DNA from: an uncultured Ruminococcus sp.
GTDB taxonomy: Bacteria; Bacillota; Clostridia; Oscillospirales; Ruminococcaceae
Assembly: GCA_910579835.1 (NCBI GenBank)
Contig: CAJTWQ010000075.1
Span: 1-6,663, forward strand
Reading direction: 5' to 3'
Length of the DNA: 6,663 nt
This document shows, piece by piece, positions 1-5,925 of the stretch. Position numbers and translations under genes: made by a program. The notes below the pieces were generated by a model. That model saw only the letters and a list, made by a program, of their open reading frames with translations, was not told the DNA's origin and did no database searches. The stretch's first letter is position 1. The number at the start of each line of letters is the position of its first letter.

Positions 1-19
1 ATTTCGTCTATATTGCAGC

Positions 20-48
20 TTGTTCTTAATGGTAGAGTGCGTTATAAT
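20..48 (+). promoter_or_regulatory. Sigma-A type promoter for the 98-aa gene
   Basis: TTGTTC at 20-25 and a perfect TATAAT at 43-48 are separated by 17 nt. A start about 7 nt after the -10 box would put the transcript's first bases at the hairpin at 56-74, followed by the ribosome binding site at 90-97. The -35 box is only a partial match. No start site has been mapped. Confidence 0.6.
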
Positions 49-55
49 GGCAGTA

Positions 56-74
56 TGAGGATTGCACGTCCTCA
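56..74 (+). other. Hairpin at the 5' end of the leader
   Basis: TGAGGA (56-61) and TCCTCA (69-74) form a perfect 6-bp stem with a 7-nt loop. With the predicted start near 55 it would sit at or next to the 5' end of the mRNA. A stem there can protect against 5'-end-dependent decay. There is no U-run after it, so it is not a terminator. Confidence 0.45.
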
Positions 75-100
75 AATCTCGATGAAAGTGAGGTGATAGT

Positions 101-397
101 ATGGCTCTGAATCTTGACAGAATAGCAGAGAACGAAGCTAAAATCGCAAAGTTGGACAAATCTATTCAGCGTTCCATGGCGAAAAAGAAAAAGCTGATGG
201 AAGAGAATGCTCGCTTAACATATACGTCGCTCTGTGAGCAGTACAACAGCTCTGGTCTTGAATTGCTTGAAATCCTGAAAAGAGAGCAGGAAGATAAAAT
301 CGTTCCCAAAAAGTCGGATGCCGTAGTCGGCTCTGCTGACAAATCCGAAGATGCTGATTCCGAGGCTAACAAAGATCAGTTTTCGTTCTACAACTAA
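101..397 (+). CDS. Small coiled-coil hypothetical protein (DUF4315-like)
   Basis: This 98-aa protein starts at ATG 101 behind a strong ribosome binding site, GAGGTGAT at 90-97. Residues 5-45 are a charged helix rich in Lys, Glu and Ala (IAENEAKIAKLDKSI, then a KKKK cluster), likely a coiled coil. A short hydrophobic helix follows at about 52-62 (SGLELLEILK). The last third is acidic, low complexity and probably disordered. The layout of a basic coiled coil plus a short C-terminal helix recalls the small DUF4315 proteins of Tn1549-like elements, but I see no diagnostic motif. It is soluble, with no signal peptide or membrane segment. It is the first gene of the recombinase cassette, under its own promoter and ahead of a structured leader. 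The function is unknown; the gene itself is well supported, the family guess is weak. Confidence 0.75.
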   Translation: MALNLDRIAENEAKIAKLDKSIQRSMAKKKKLMEENARLTYTSLCEQYNSSGLELLEILKREQEDKIVPKKSDAVVGSADKSEDADSEANKDQFSFYN

Positions 398-411
398 AGC
401 CACAATTCCGA

Positions 412-433
412 GTTGGATAAAAATATATCCGAC
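412..433 (+). other. Hairpin just after the 98-aa gene
   Basis: GTTGGATA (412-419) pairs with TATCCGAC (426-433) in an 8-bp stem with one G-U pair and a 6-nt loop, starting 14 nt after the stop codon. There is no U-run behind it, so it is more likely a 3'-end stabiliser or processing site than a terminator. Confidence 0.4.
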
Positions 434-475
434 AGCAAAACGAAAAGACAAAAAACAATGGTCGTGTAAATACTC

Positions 476-498
476 AAATCGGCTTTTGCTGATTTTTT
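476..498 (+). terminator. Weak intrinsic terminator-like hairpin
   Basis: AAATCGGC (476-483) pairs with GCTGATTT (488-495), an 8-bp stem with one G-U pair, closed by a UUUU loop (484-487). The T-run continues to 498, giving six T in a row from 493. The stem has few G-C pairs, so termination would be partial. Its left arm is shared with a longer competing hairpin (477-510), described separately. Confidence 0.45.
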
Positions 499-510
499 CA
501 AGAGCCGATT
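477..510 (+). promoter_or_regulatory. Alternative long hairpin competing with the terminator
   Basis: AATCGGCTTTT (477-487) pairs with AAGAGCCGATT (500-510): 11 bp with one G-U pair and a 12-nt loop. The loop contains the right arm and U-run of the short hairpin (476-498), so the two folds cannot coexist. A weak terminator nested in a longer stem that uses the same left arm is the geometry of an attenuator. What would switch it is not visible; I see no leader peptide or known riboswitch core. Confidence 0.4.
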
Positions 511-527
511 CTGCACGGCTGCTACTT

Positions 528-574
528 GGGGTAATAGAGATAAAGCGATGCCCCGTAACTCTAAAAGCGTAGAG
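528..574 (+). promoter_or_regulatory. Possible pseudoknot upstream of the TnpW-like gene
   Basis: GGGGTA (528-533) can pair with TGCCCC (549-554), and TAGAG (535-539) can pair with CTCTA (559-563). These pairings cross, forming an H-type pseudoknot. CTCTA can instead pair with a second TAGAG at 570-574, making a simple hairpin just ahead of the ribosome binding site AAGGAG at 586-591. The stems are short, so chance is a real possibility. With the preceding hairpins this accounts for most of the 206-nt gene-free stretch at 398-603. Confidence 0.25.
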
Positions 575-603
575 ATAGAGAAGCTAAGGAGATTAAATTC
601 GCT

Positions 604-810
604 ATGAAAAACAAAACAATGCAGGAGATGAACAAGCAGTTTAAGAATTGTCCTGTTCATGTCAATACTTATGTGGTTGACGGTACACGCTGTATCGTGA
701 CAAGCCATTACATCGGGGATAGAGATATTAACGATGTGATGATGAAGTACGCCGAGGACAGAGCGATGAGCGAAATGCTCGATATCGCTCCGTCTGCAAT
801 GACAGCATAA
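604..810 (+). CDS. Small TnpW-like transposon protein
   Basis: This 68-aa protein starts at ATG 604. The nearest ribosome binding site, AAGGAG at 586-591, is 12 nt upstream, which is long and hints at weak or regulated translation. The core (residues 18-50) has the pattern VHVNTYVVDGTRCIVTSHY followed by an acidic-to-helical DINDVMMKYAEDRA. That fits the small TnpW-type proteins of clostridial transposons, which carry a short beta hairpin of the form GxTxYxVxxHF and then a helix. This is a pattern match from memory, not an alignment. It has no membrane segment. It lies between the structured leader and the promoter of the recombinase, a position typical for these accessory proteins; their biochemical role is not established. 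Well supported as a gene, moderately as TnpW-like. Confidence 0.65.
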   Translation: MKNKTMQEMNKQFKNCPVHVNTYVVDGTRCIVTSHYIGDRDINDVMMKYAEDRAMSEMLDIAPSAMTA

Positions 811-827
811 ATTTTTTTCCAAACCTA

Positions 828-856
828 TTGCTTTTACCGCTGATATGCGCTATAAT
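828..856 (+). promoter_or_regulatory. Promoter of the serine recombinase gene
   Basis: TTGCTT at 828-833 and a perfect TATAAT at 851-856 are separated by exactly 17 nt, 44 nt before the recombinase start. The promoter therefore drives the recombinase independently of the upstream genes. Both boxes lie within a long palindrome (830-874), which suggests repression by a symmetric DNA-binding protein. Confidence 0.65.
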
Positions 857-874
857 CATATTATCGGTAAAAGC
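830..874 (+). promoter_or_regulatory. 45-bp palindrome over the recombinase promoter
   Basis: GCTTTTACCG (830-839) and CGGTAAAAGC (865-874) are a perfect 10-bp inverted repeat. Pairing continues inward to 847/857 with one mismatch (840/864) and one G-T pair (842/862), giving 18-bp arms around a 9-nt centre that holds most of the -10 box. No T-run follows, so it is not an intrinsic terminator. It may be an operator, or a recombinase or crossover site. As RNA, only the right arm would lie downstream of the start, so it should act as DNA. Confidence 0.6.
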
Positions 875-884
875 TGCTTTGGGT

Positions 885-893
885 GGAAAGGAG
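885..893 (+). promoter_or_regulatory. Ribosome binding site fixing the recombinase start
   Basis: GGAAAGGAG ends 6 nt before ATG 900 and 3 nt before ATG 897. This favours 900, with 897 possible. The frame stays open back to a TTG at 828, but that codon lies in the -35 box of the recombinase promoter and would not be transcribed from it. Confidence 0.75.
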
Positions 894-899
894 TTTATG

Positions 900-2528
900 A
901 TGTTACCAAAGCAGACTGAATACAAAGTAGGAATGTACCTGAGACTCTCTCGTGACGATGAGCGTGCAGGTGAATCCCTTTCGATTGAAAATCAGAGAAG
1001 AATACTTACAAACTATGTCAACGAGAACGGTTGGACGCTCTACGATGCATATATCGACGATGGTTACAGCGGAACTGATTTCAATCGTCCGGCAGTACAG
1101 CGACTTCTTGATGATGCCAAAACAGGAAATATCAATTTGATACTTTGCAAGGATATGAGCCGTTTCGGGCGTAATTACATCATGGTCGGACAGTATGTAG
1201 ATTACATCTTCCCGTCTTATGGAATCCGTTTCATTGCCCTGAACGATAATGTTGATACGGCAAATTCGGATAGTGCAAGTATGGATATGCTCCCTATCAT
1301 GAATGTCTTTAACGAGTGGCACGCTGCAAGCACATCCAAAAAGCTGAGAATGGTGTTTATGGCTAATGCAAAAGCAGGAAAGTACATGACTACGGCAAGT
1401 TCATATGGTTATGTTAAGGGCAATGACGAAAATTACACACCTCAGATTGACCCTGAAACTGCTCCGATAGTCCGCCGTATCTTTGAAATGAGGGCATCGG
1501 GAATGGGGCATAAGTCAATTGCCGATACGCTGAATCGTGAGAATGTTCCTCCTCCGCTCGATTACAGATACGAAAAGCTCGGTAAGCCCGTTCCTGTTTA
1601 TTCAAGGCATCTGTGGCAGGCTCAGACGGTCAAGAGAATGCTTGTAAATCAGATTTATATCGGCAATCTTGCTCAGATGAAAGAAACCACAGTAAGCTAC
1701 AAAAATCACAAGGTTATCCGCAAAGACCAGTCTGAATGGGTCATTATCGAGAATAATCATGAGCCTATCGTCAGCCGTGAGTTATGGGATAAGGTGCATG
1801 AGTACAACGCTTCGGTGAGCCGTGGACGATGCACAACAGAGCGTGTTGTACTTCCGCTGTCGGGCGTGTGTTACTGTGACAGTTGCGGAGCGAAAATGAA
1901 AATGCAAAGAACGCCTGAATGTAAAAGCCCATATTCGTATCGCTGCGGAATGAACGTCCGTTATGGCAAGGCATATTGTTCAACGCATAACATCAGAGGA
2001 ACAATTCTTGAAGGTGCGATTTTACAGGATATACAGCGACAAATTGACTTCGTAATGAATGACGAACAGGCTCGTGAAAAATTTCTTGCAAGGAAACGTG
2101 GCGATATTGCCGTCAAGAGTGCCAAAGACAGCAAGCGTAAGCGTGAGATTGAAAAACGTATCGAGGATTTGAAAAAGCTGATCCATAGGATCTACGAGGA
2201 CAGCGTTCTCGGAAATATGCCTGAAAAGACTTGCAATGAAATGATTGCCGACTATCAGCAGGAGAAAGACAGCTTGAATGATGAACTTGATATGCTGACG
2301 AAACGCTCGGCAATGATTGTACAGGATGAAGCTGACGTTGGCGAGTATATCCGCCGTCTGAAATCCTATGCAGGCGCAGATACGCTTACAAGAAAAATGG
2401 TGCTTGACCTGCTCGAATATGTGACCGTGGATGAGTATGTAGACAAGAACACTCCTCGAAATATCCACATTTACTACAAGCTCATCGACAAGCCATTAAG
2501 TAATAAAAATAATGCCTTGCATAAATAG
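900..2528 (+). CDS. Large serine recombinase, TnpX/TndX type
   Basis: An intact 542-aa site-specific recombinase that cuts and rejoins DNA through a serine-DNA link, normally to excise and integrate its own element. Residues 8-150 are the resolvase catalytic domain: nucleophile Ser17 in YLRLSRDD, then KDMSRFGRN at 84-92 with the active-site arginines. Residues about 160-265 are the recombinase domain. A zinc ribbon follows with Cys326, Cys329, Cys349 and Cys360. Then come a coiled coil (about 405-470) and a DUF4368-like tail ending in HIYYKLIDKPL. The length suits the shorter TnpX relatives. The helix after the catalytic core reads NEWHAASTSKK (138-148), where I would expect an arginine at position 143 (HAR); see findings. 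Its promoter is palindromic, the TnpW-like gene lies just upstream, and a decapitated paralogue follows 82 nt after the stop. Nothing suggests it is broken. Confidence 0.92.
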   Translation: MLPKQTEYKVGMYLRLSRDDERAGESLSIENQRRILTNYVNENGWTLYDAYIDDGYSGTDFNRPAVQRLLDDAKTGNINLILCKDMSRFGRNYIMVGQYVDYIFPSYGIRFIALNDNVDTANSDSASMDMLPIMNVFNEWHAASTSKKLRMVFMANAKAGKYMTTASSYGYVKGNDENYTPQIDPETAPIVRRIFEMRASGMGHKSIADTLNRENVPPPLDYRYEKLGKPVPVYSRHLWQAQTVKRMLVNQIYIGNLAQMKETTVSYKNHKVIRKDQSEWVIIENNHEPIVSRELWDKVHEYNASVSRGRCTTERVVLPLSGVCYCDSCGAKMKMQRTPECKSPYSYRCGMNVRYGKAYCSTHNIRGTILEGAILQDIQRQIDFVMNDEQAREKFLARKRGDIAVKSAKDSKRKREIEKRIEDLKKLIHRIYEDSVLGNMPEKTCNEMIADYQQEKDSLNDELDMLTKRSAMIVQDEADVGEYIRRLKSYAGADTLTRKMVLDLLEYVTVDEYVDKNTPRNIHIYYKLIDKPLSNKNNALHK

Positions 2529-2610
2529 GGGCAAACACCTTAAAATAGCCGAATTTAATGTTGATTTTATAATATTTAGATTTACCAGTCCATAATACAC
2601 GGGTATCTTA

Positions 2611-3879
2611 TTCAATGAGTGGCACAGCGCTTCCACATCGAAAAAAATCAAATCTGTAATTGAGGCGAATGCAAAGTCGGGTAAGTACCGCGCAACCTTT
2701 GCACCATACGGTTACACAAAAGGTAATGATGAAAAGCGGTTACCTATTGTTGACGAACCTGCTGCGACCGTTGTAAGACGTATTTTTGAAATGCGTTCTC
2801 ACGGTATAAGTCCACGGCATATTGCAGACAAGCTGAATGAGGAGGGGATTCCTACCGCTTCAGATTATATGTATGCGAAGCTTGGAAAGCCTAATCCCCG
2901 CAGAACAAGTCACTTATGGAGCGCGGAACGGATTCGTGCTTTGATAAACAATCCCACATATCTCGGACATCTGGCTCAGATGAGAACTACAACGGTTTCC
3001 TATAAGAATCACAAGACAGTAAGAAAAGACCCGTCGGAATGGATAATCATTGAAAACACACATGAGCCGATCGTTTCTCAGGAGATATGGGATAAATGCA
3101 GAGAGATCGAAGCTTCGGTAAGTCAGGGTAAAAAGACAAAAACCGGATTTGTCGCTCCGCTGAGCGGACTGATGTTCTGCGCCGACTGCGGTGAAAAAAT
3201 GCGGCTTGCTTGGAATAACACAACTAATGGCAGCAAGAAAAATCCGAGAAAGTATGTAAGACATAATTTTAACTGCGGAAGATACAATCGGCATGGAAAG
3301 ATCGCCTGCAATAGTCATTATATTAAAATGAAAGATATTAACGAACTTGTACTTACCGACATTCGCTCAATGGCAAAGCTTGTTGTTGAAAACGAAGAAG
3401 CCGCACGTCGGAAATTCCTTGCTCATAAGGAAAAGCAGAATGCTGACAGAATCAAGATTGATACTGCAAAGCTTCGTGAAAGCAGATACAGGCTTGAAGA
3501 ACTTCAAAAACTTATTCCTGCCGTTTATGAGGATAAGGTGCTTGGCAAGATACCGGAATCTGTTTGTGTTAACCTTTTGGAAAAATACCAATTGGAGCAG
3601 AAAGAATTGTTTGCCGAGGTCAAGGAGATAGAAGCAAAGCTGTCCGCTGTAAAACAGGACGAACAGGACGCCGAGGAATTTATACGGCGATTGCGGAAAC
3701 ATACGGACGTACAGAAGCTTACCCGTGAGATGTGTCTGGAGCTTATTGAGTACATAACCGTGGACGAGTATGCTTCCGACAGACCCAGGGATATTCATAT
3801 TTATTACAAATTACTTGAAAAACCGCTTCCTCACAAGAAATTCCTTGTTTTGAACGAGAACTGGAAAACCTCCGTTTAA
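2611..3879 (+). pseudogene. Second serine recombinase, catalytic domain missing
   Basis: The frame from 2611 to the TAA at 3877-3879 (422 codons) aligns with the upstream recombinase from its residue 137 to the end. It opens at FNEWHSASTSKK and continues through the recombinase domain, a zinc ribbon (FCADCGEKM, then NFNCG and IACNSH), a coiled coil and a DUF4368-like tail ending in HIYYKLLEKPL. Everything N-terminal, including the catalytic serine, is absent. An in-frame TAA at 2593-2595 closes the frame just upstream, and the first ATG is at 2791 with no ribosome binding site. The DNA differs clearly from the first copy, so this is an old paralogue and not a recent duplication. The C-terminal half has no frameshift over 1.2 kb, so loss may be recent, or a DNA-binding fragment could still be selected. 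I call it a pseudogene. Confidence 0.85.
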
Positions 3880-3899
3880 GGCGAGTTTCACCTATTTTA

Positions 3900-4046
3900 T
3901 CATTGTGTGTCCTTTTGAGTTAAGGAATACAATAAAAGTACACGATCACCGCTTTCGATGCCAAGAATATCACGCACGTCTTTAGGAATTGTCACCTGAC
4001 CTTTAGACATAACTTTAGCATTATCAAAGAAATTATTAGTTACCAT
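3900..4046 (-). pseudogene. AbrB/MazE-type DNA-binding protein, truncated
   Basis: Starting at the ATG at 4046-4044, this 48-codon frame begins MVTNNFFDNAKVMSKGQVTIPKDVRDILGIESGDRV. That is the swapped-hairpin AbrB fold (key residues KGQVTIPKDVR at 15-25), found in transition-state regulators and in MazE-like antitoxins. After Val36, near 3939, the family pattern stops. A hydrophobic strand and a C-terminal helix should follow, for a usual total of roughly 80-90 aa. Instead there are 12 unrelated residues and a TGA. A strong ribosome binding site AGGAGG (4053-4058) lies 6 nt upstream of the start, so translation may still occur, giving a bare half-domain. The break lies close to the end of the converging recombinase gene (20-nt gap), as expected if a recombination joint truncated it. 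Confidence 0.8.
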
Positions 4047-4052
4047 AAAGCG

Positions 4053-4058
4053 CCTCCT
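4053..4058 (-). promoter_or_regulatory. Ribosome binding site of the AbrB-type gene
   Basis: AGGAGG on the - strand sits 6 nt before the ATG at 4046. It fixes the start of a gene that is otherwise too short to stand out. Confidence 0.75.
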
Positions 4059-4070
4059 GGAAAGTAAGAA

Positions 4071-4098
4071 AAGTAGGTTTATTCCTACTTATATTATA
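4071..4098 (-). promoter_or_regulatory. Inverted repeat and -10-like box ahead of the AbrB-type gene
   Basis: AAGTAGG (4071-4077) and CCTACTT (4084-4090) form a perfect 7-bp inverted repeat with a 6-bp spacer. On the - strand a TATAAT (4098-4093) lies 2 nt upstream of it, so the repeat covers the likely transcription start. This is a natural place for an autoregulatory operator, which AbrB/MazE-type proteins commonly use. No convincing -35 box is present at 16-18 nt: the TTGACT at 4109-4104 is only 5 nt from the -10 box. Confidence 0.5.
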
Positions 4099-4128
4099 CT
4101 CAAAGTCAATACCCCAAAATAGAAAATA

Positions 4129-4141
4129 TGTCATGATGACA
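4129..4141. repeat. 13-bp palindrome between the toxin and AbrB-type genes
   Basis: TGTCAT and ATGACA flank a single central base. It lies in the 114-bp gap between the toxin stop and the AbrB-type start, upstream of the AbrB-type -10-like box. It may be a protein binding site. Its short length makes chance plausible. Confidence 0.3.
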
Positions 4142-4160
4142 CACTTTACAAGAAAATAAT

Positions 4161-4466
4161 TCAAAGTATCTTTTCTATATTTTGCCCGGAGTATAGAAAA
4201 CGTGCAACATAAACTGTTTTAGCAGCTTCATCAACACGATAAAAGATTATATAATTTCCAACAGTAAGAAAACGATATTCTTTAATCAATGAATTATGAT
4301 AAATCGGAAAAACCAAAGGTGAATCAAATAAGCCCCTTATAGCTTATTCGGTCTTATTCAACAAGTTTTTTGCTGCAACAGGATAGGATAATTTTATTGC
4401 AATATATGAAATCACGCTATCGAGGTCATTTTCAAATTTTCTTGTGATTATAGTCTTAAAAACCAT
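4161..4466 (-). pseudogene. RelE/ParE-type toxin with nonsense mutation
   Basis: Read from the ATG at 4466, the frame gives a 101-residue RelE/ParE-superfamily toxin: MVFKTIITRKFENDLDSVISYI, a helical hairpin, then KEYRFLTVGNYIIFYRVDE and VYVARFLYSGQNIEKIL at the C-terminus. That is the usual length and pattern for these mRNA-cleaving or gyrase-targeting toxins. Codon 41 is TAA (4346-4344), just before AIRGLF; a single A-to-T change of a Lys AAA codon would explain it. Translation would stop before the beta sheet that carries the active residues. The frame overlaps the end of the antitoxin gene by 11 nt, typical of co-translated pairs. The rest of the frame is clean, so the mutation looks recent; a sequencing error cannot be excluded. 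Confidence 0.88.
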
Positions 4467-4755
4467 ATTTTTTCCTCAGTCTATCAAAAACATCATCGGC
4501 AGATGAAACATGTCCGTTCTCTATATCTTCTTCAGCTTCATCAAGCCTTTTTGCAACATCTTCTCTGCTATGCACAATTAAACGTTCAGGCGCAGGAAGT
4601 GTAACCTGAAAAGGCAAGCCACCGATAAGATTAATCTGACAAAGAAGCATATTGACTGCTTCTGATATAGTAAGTCCAAGCATCGAAAGCGTTTGCTCAG
4701 CATTGCTTTTCACTTCTTCATTTACACGAATATGAATGGTATCATTTTTAGCCAT
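4456..4755 (-). CDS. relB: RelB/DinJ-family antitoxin
   Basis: This 99-aa protein starts at the ATG at 4755, preceded by GGTGAT (4765-4760) with a 4-nt gap; a GTG at 4764 lies inside that ribosome binding site and is unlikely. Residues 1-45 are the ribbon-helix-helix DNA-binding domain: TIHIRVNEEVKSNAEQTLSML, then GLTISEAVNMLL. The region LPFQVTLPAP follows, as in DinJ. The C-terminus EDIENGHVSSADDVFDRLRKKYGF is the toxin-wrapping segment usual in this family. RelB dimers bind an operator over their own promoter and neutralise RelE in a complex. Here the promoter carries a suitable palindrome (4794-4824). The partner toxin overlaps its 3' end but has a stop codon, so this antitoxin may be an orphan, free to counter other toxins or to act as a repressor. 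Confidence 0.92.
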   Translation of the reverse strand: MAKNDTIHIRVNEEVKSNAEQTLSMLGLTISEAVNMLLCQINLIGGLPFQVTLPAPERLIVHSREDVAKRLDEAEEDIENGHVSSADDVFDRLRKKYGF

Positions 4756-4791
4756 ATTGATCACCGTTCCATTAAAGTAATTTTCAAGTTT

Positions 4792-4820
4792 ATTGTATCA
4801 CATTTGATATGCAATGTCAA
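4792..4820 (-). promoter_or_regulatory. Near-consensus promoter of the RelBE module
   Basis: On the - strand, TTGACA (4820-4815) and TACAAT (4797-4792) are separated by exactly 17 nt. The predicted start is near 4785, some 30 nt before the antitoxin ATG. The promoter lies inside the open but non-homologous tail of the helicase remnant, so it came with the toxin-antitoxin module. Confidence 0.8.
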
Positions 4821-4824
4821 TACA
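4794..4824 (-). promoter_or_regulatory. Palindromic operator candidate over the RelBE promoter
   Basis: On the + strand: TGTAT (4794-4798), one base, ACATT (4800-4804), 8 bases, AATGT (4813-4817), two bases, ATACA (4820-4824). Two nested pairs of 5-bp inverted repeats thus span the -35 to -10 region, with a one-base asymmetry. Ribbon-helix-helix antitoxins such as RelB bind paired half-sites in just this position. Confidence 0.55.
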
Positions 4825-5925
4825 TATTTTCTAAAATTTAAGTGTATAAGCTCTGCCGCCTGTGGGAACGGCTTGTTCATTTCTTCCTTACCGTCAGCAA
4901 GCATGATGTTCAGCTCGCCGAGCCGGGTATTAAGAGAATCAAGCGTTGTTTCAAGAGACGATATAACATTTTCTATTCTCGTTATATTTCCGGTCGGACT
5001 TGTGCCAAAATCGAACTTATGAGGAACATCACGCATCAGCTCTCCAGTAAATTTCTGGAACATAGAATCATATGAAACTGAAAGTCTGAATCCTTTGTAT
5101 TCGCCGATCTCAGTCATTGTATCGGGATTACCAACAGCACATTTTGTAATTGCTTCGTTCAGAGCTGTTCCGGCTTCTTCTCTGTCAGTATATCTTTTAC
5201 CGTCAATAGTAATATCAAGTATTTTCTTTCCCTTATCGTCCAGAATATCAGGCTTATCCTTAAGATATAGAAGCTCGGATTCAATGCCGTTGATTTGTTT
5301 GTGAATACTTTCGATCTTTGCCGAATACTTCTTCAGAACATTATCCTGAAGAAGATAATGCTGATTGTCATAGCTTGACTTTATCATTTTTAGTTCAGCT
5401 ATTTCATTTTCCAGTGTCATTTTTTCCTTTATAAGCGGATTTCCTGCACAGAGAGCCTTTATTTCTGAATAAGACAGTGCAGCTGCATCTACATCAGCAC
5501 AGCTTCTTGCAGGGGATTTTGAAGTCATGATTTGACCAATAAATTTCTGCTTGTTTTCCAGAGTCTGAAACAGATAGCTGTCAAATGTTTTCTCCGTTAC
5601 ATAACGGAAAAGTCTTACTTTTTTATTCTGATTTCCCTGACGCACCATACGTCCCAAGCGTTGTGTCATATCAGCCGGTCTCCACGGCGCATCCAGATCA
5701 TGAGATGCAACAAGTTTTGTCTGTACATTTGTACCGCATCCCATTTTTGCCGTAGAACCAATAAGAACACGTATATTTCCGCTGCGTACTTTTGCAAACA
5801 TTTCAGATTTTTCAGTTTCATTTTTTGCTTCGTGAATGAATGCAACTTCGCTTCTCGGAACACCTTTTGCAACAAGCTTTTCACGAATATCGTCATATAT
5901 AGAAATAGTTCCTGTTTCTTCCATG

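Noticed and set aside
811..818. T-run after the TnpW-like gene as a terminator
   Set aside because: No stable stem precedes it.
394..822. 142-codon frame on the - strand
   Set aside because: It lies opposite the structured leader and the TnpW-like gene; no ribosome binding site, and no family pattern.
828..899. Longer recombinase start at TTG 828
   Set aside because: It lies in the -35 box of the recombinase promoter, and a strong ribosome binding site (885-893) serves ATG 897/900.
2022..2468. 148-codon frame on the - strand
   Set aside because: Antisense shadow of the recombinase coiled coil and tail.
2791..3879. ATG 2791 as the true start of the second recombinase
   Set aside because: No ribosome binding site; family sequence continues 60 codons upstream to 2611; the catalytic domain is absent.
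4093..4109. TTGACT plus TATAAT as a full promoter of the AbrB-type gene
   Set aside because: The boxes are 5 nt apart, not 16-18; only the -10 box is kept as a candidate.
4756..4764. GTG 4764 as antitoxin start
   Set aside because: It falls within the GGTGAT ribosome binding site; ATG 4755 gives the usual family N-terminus.
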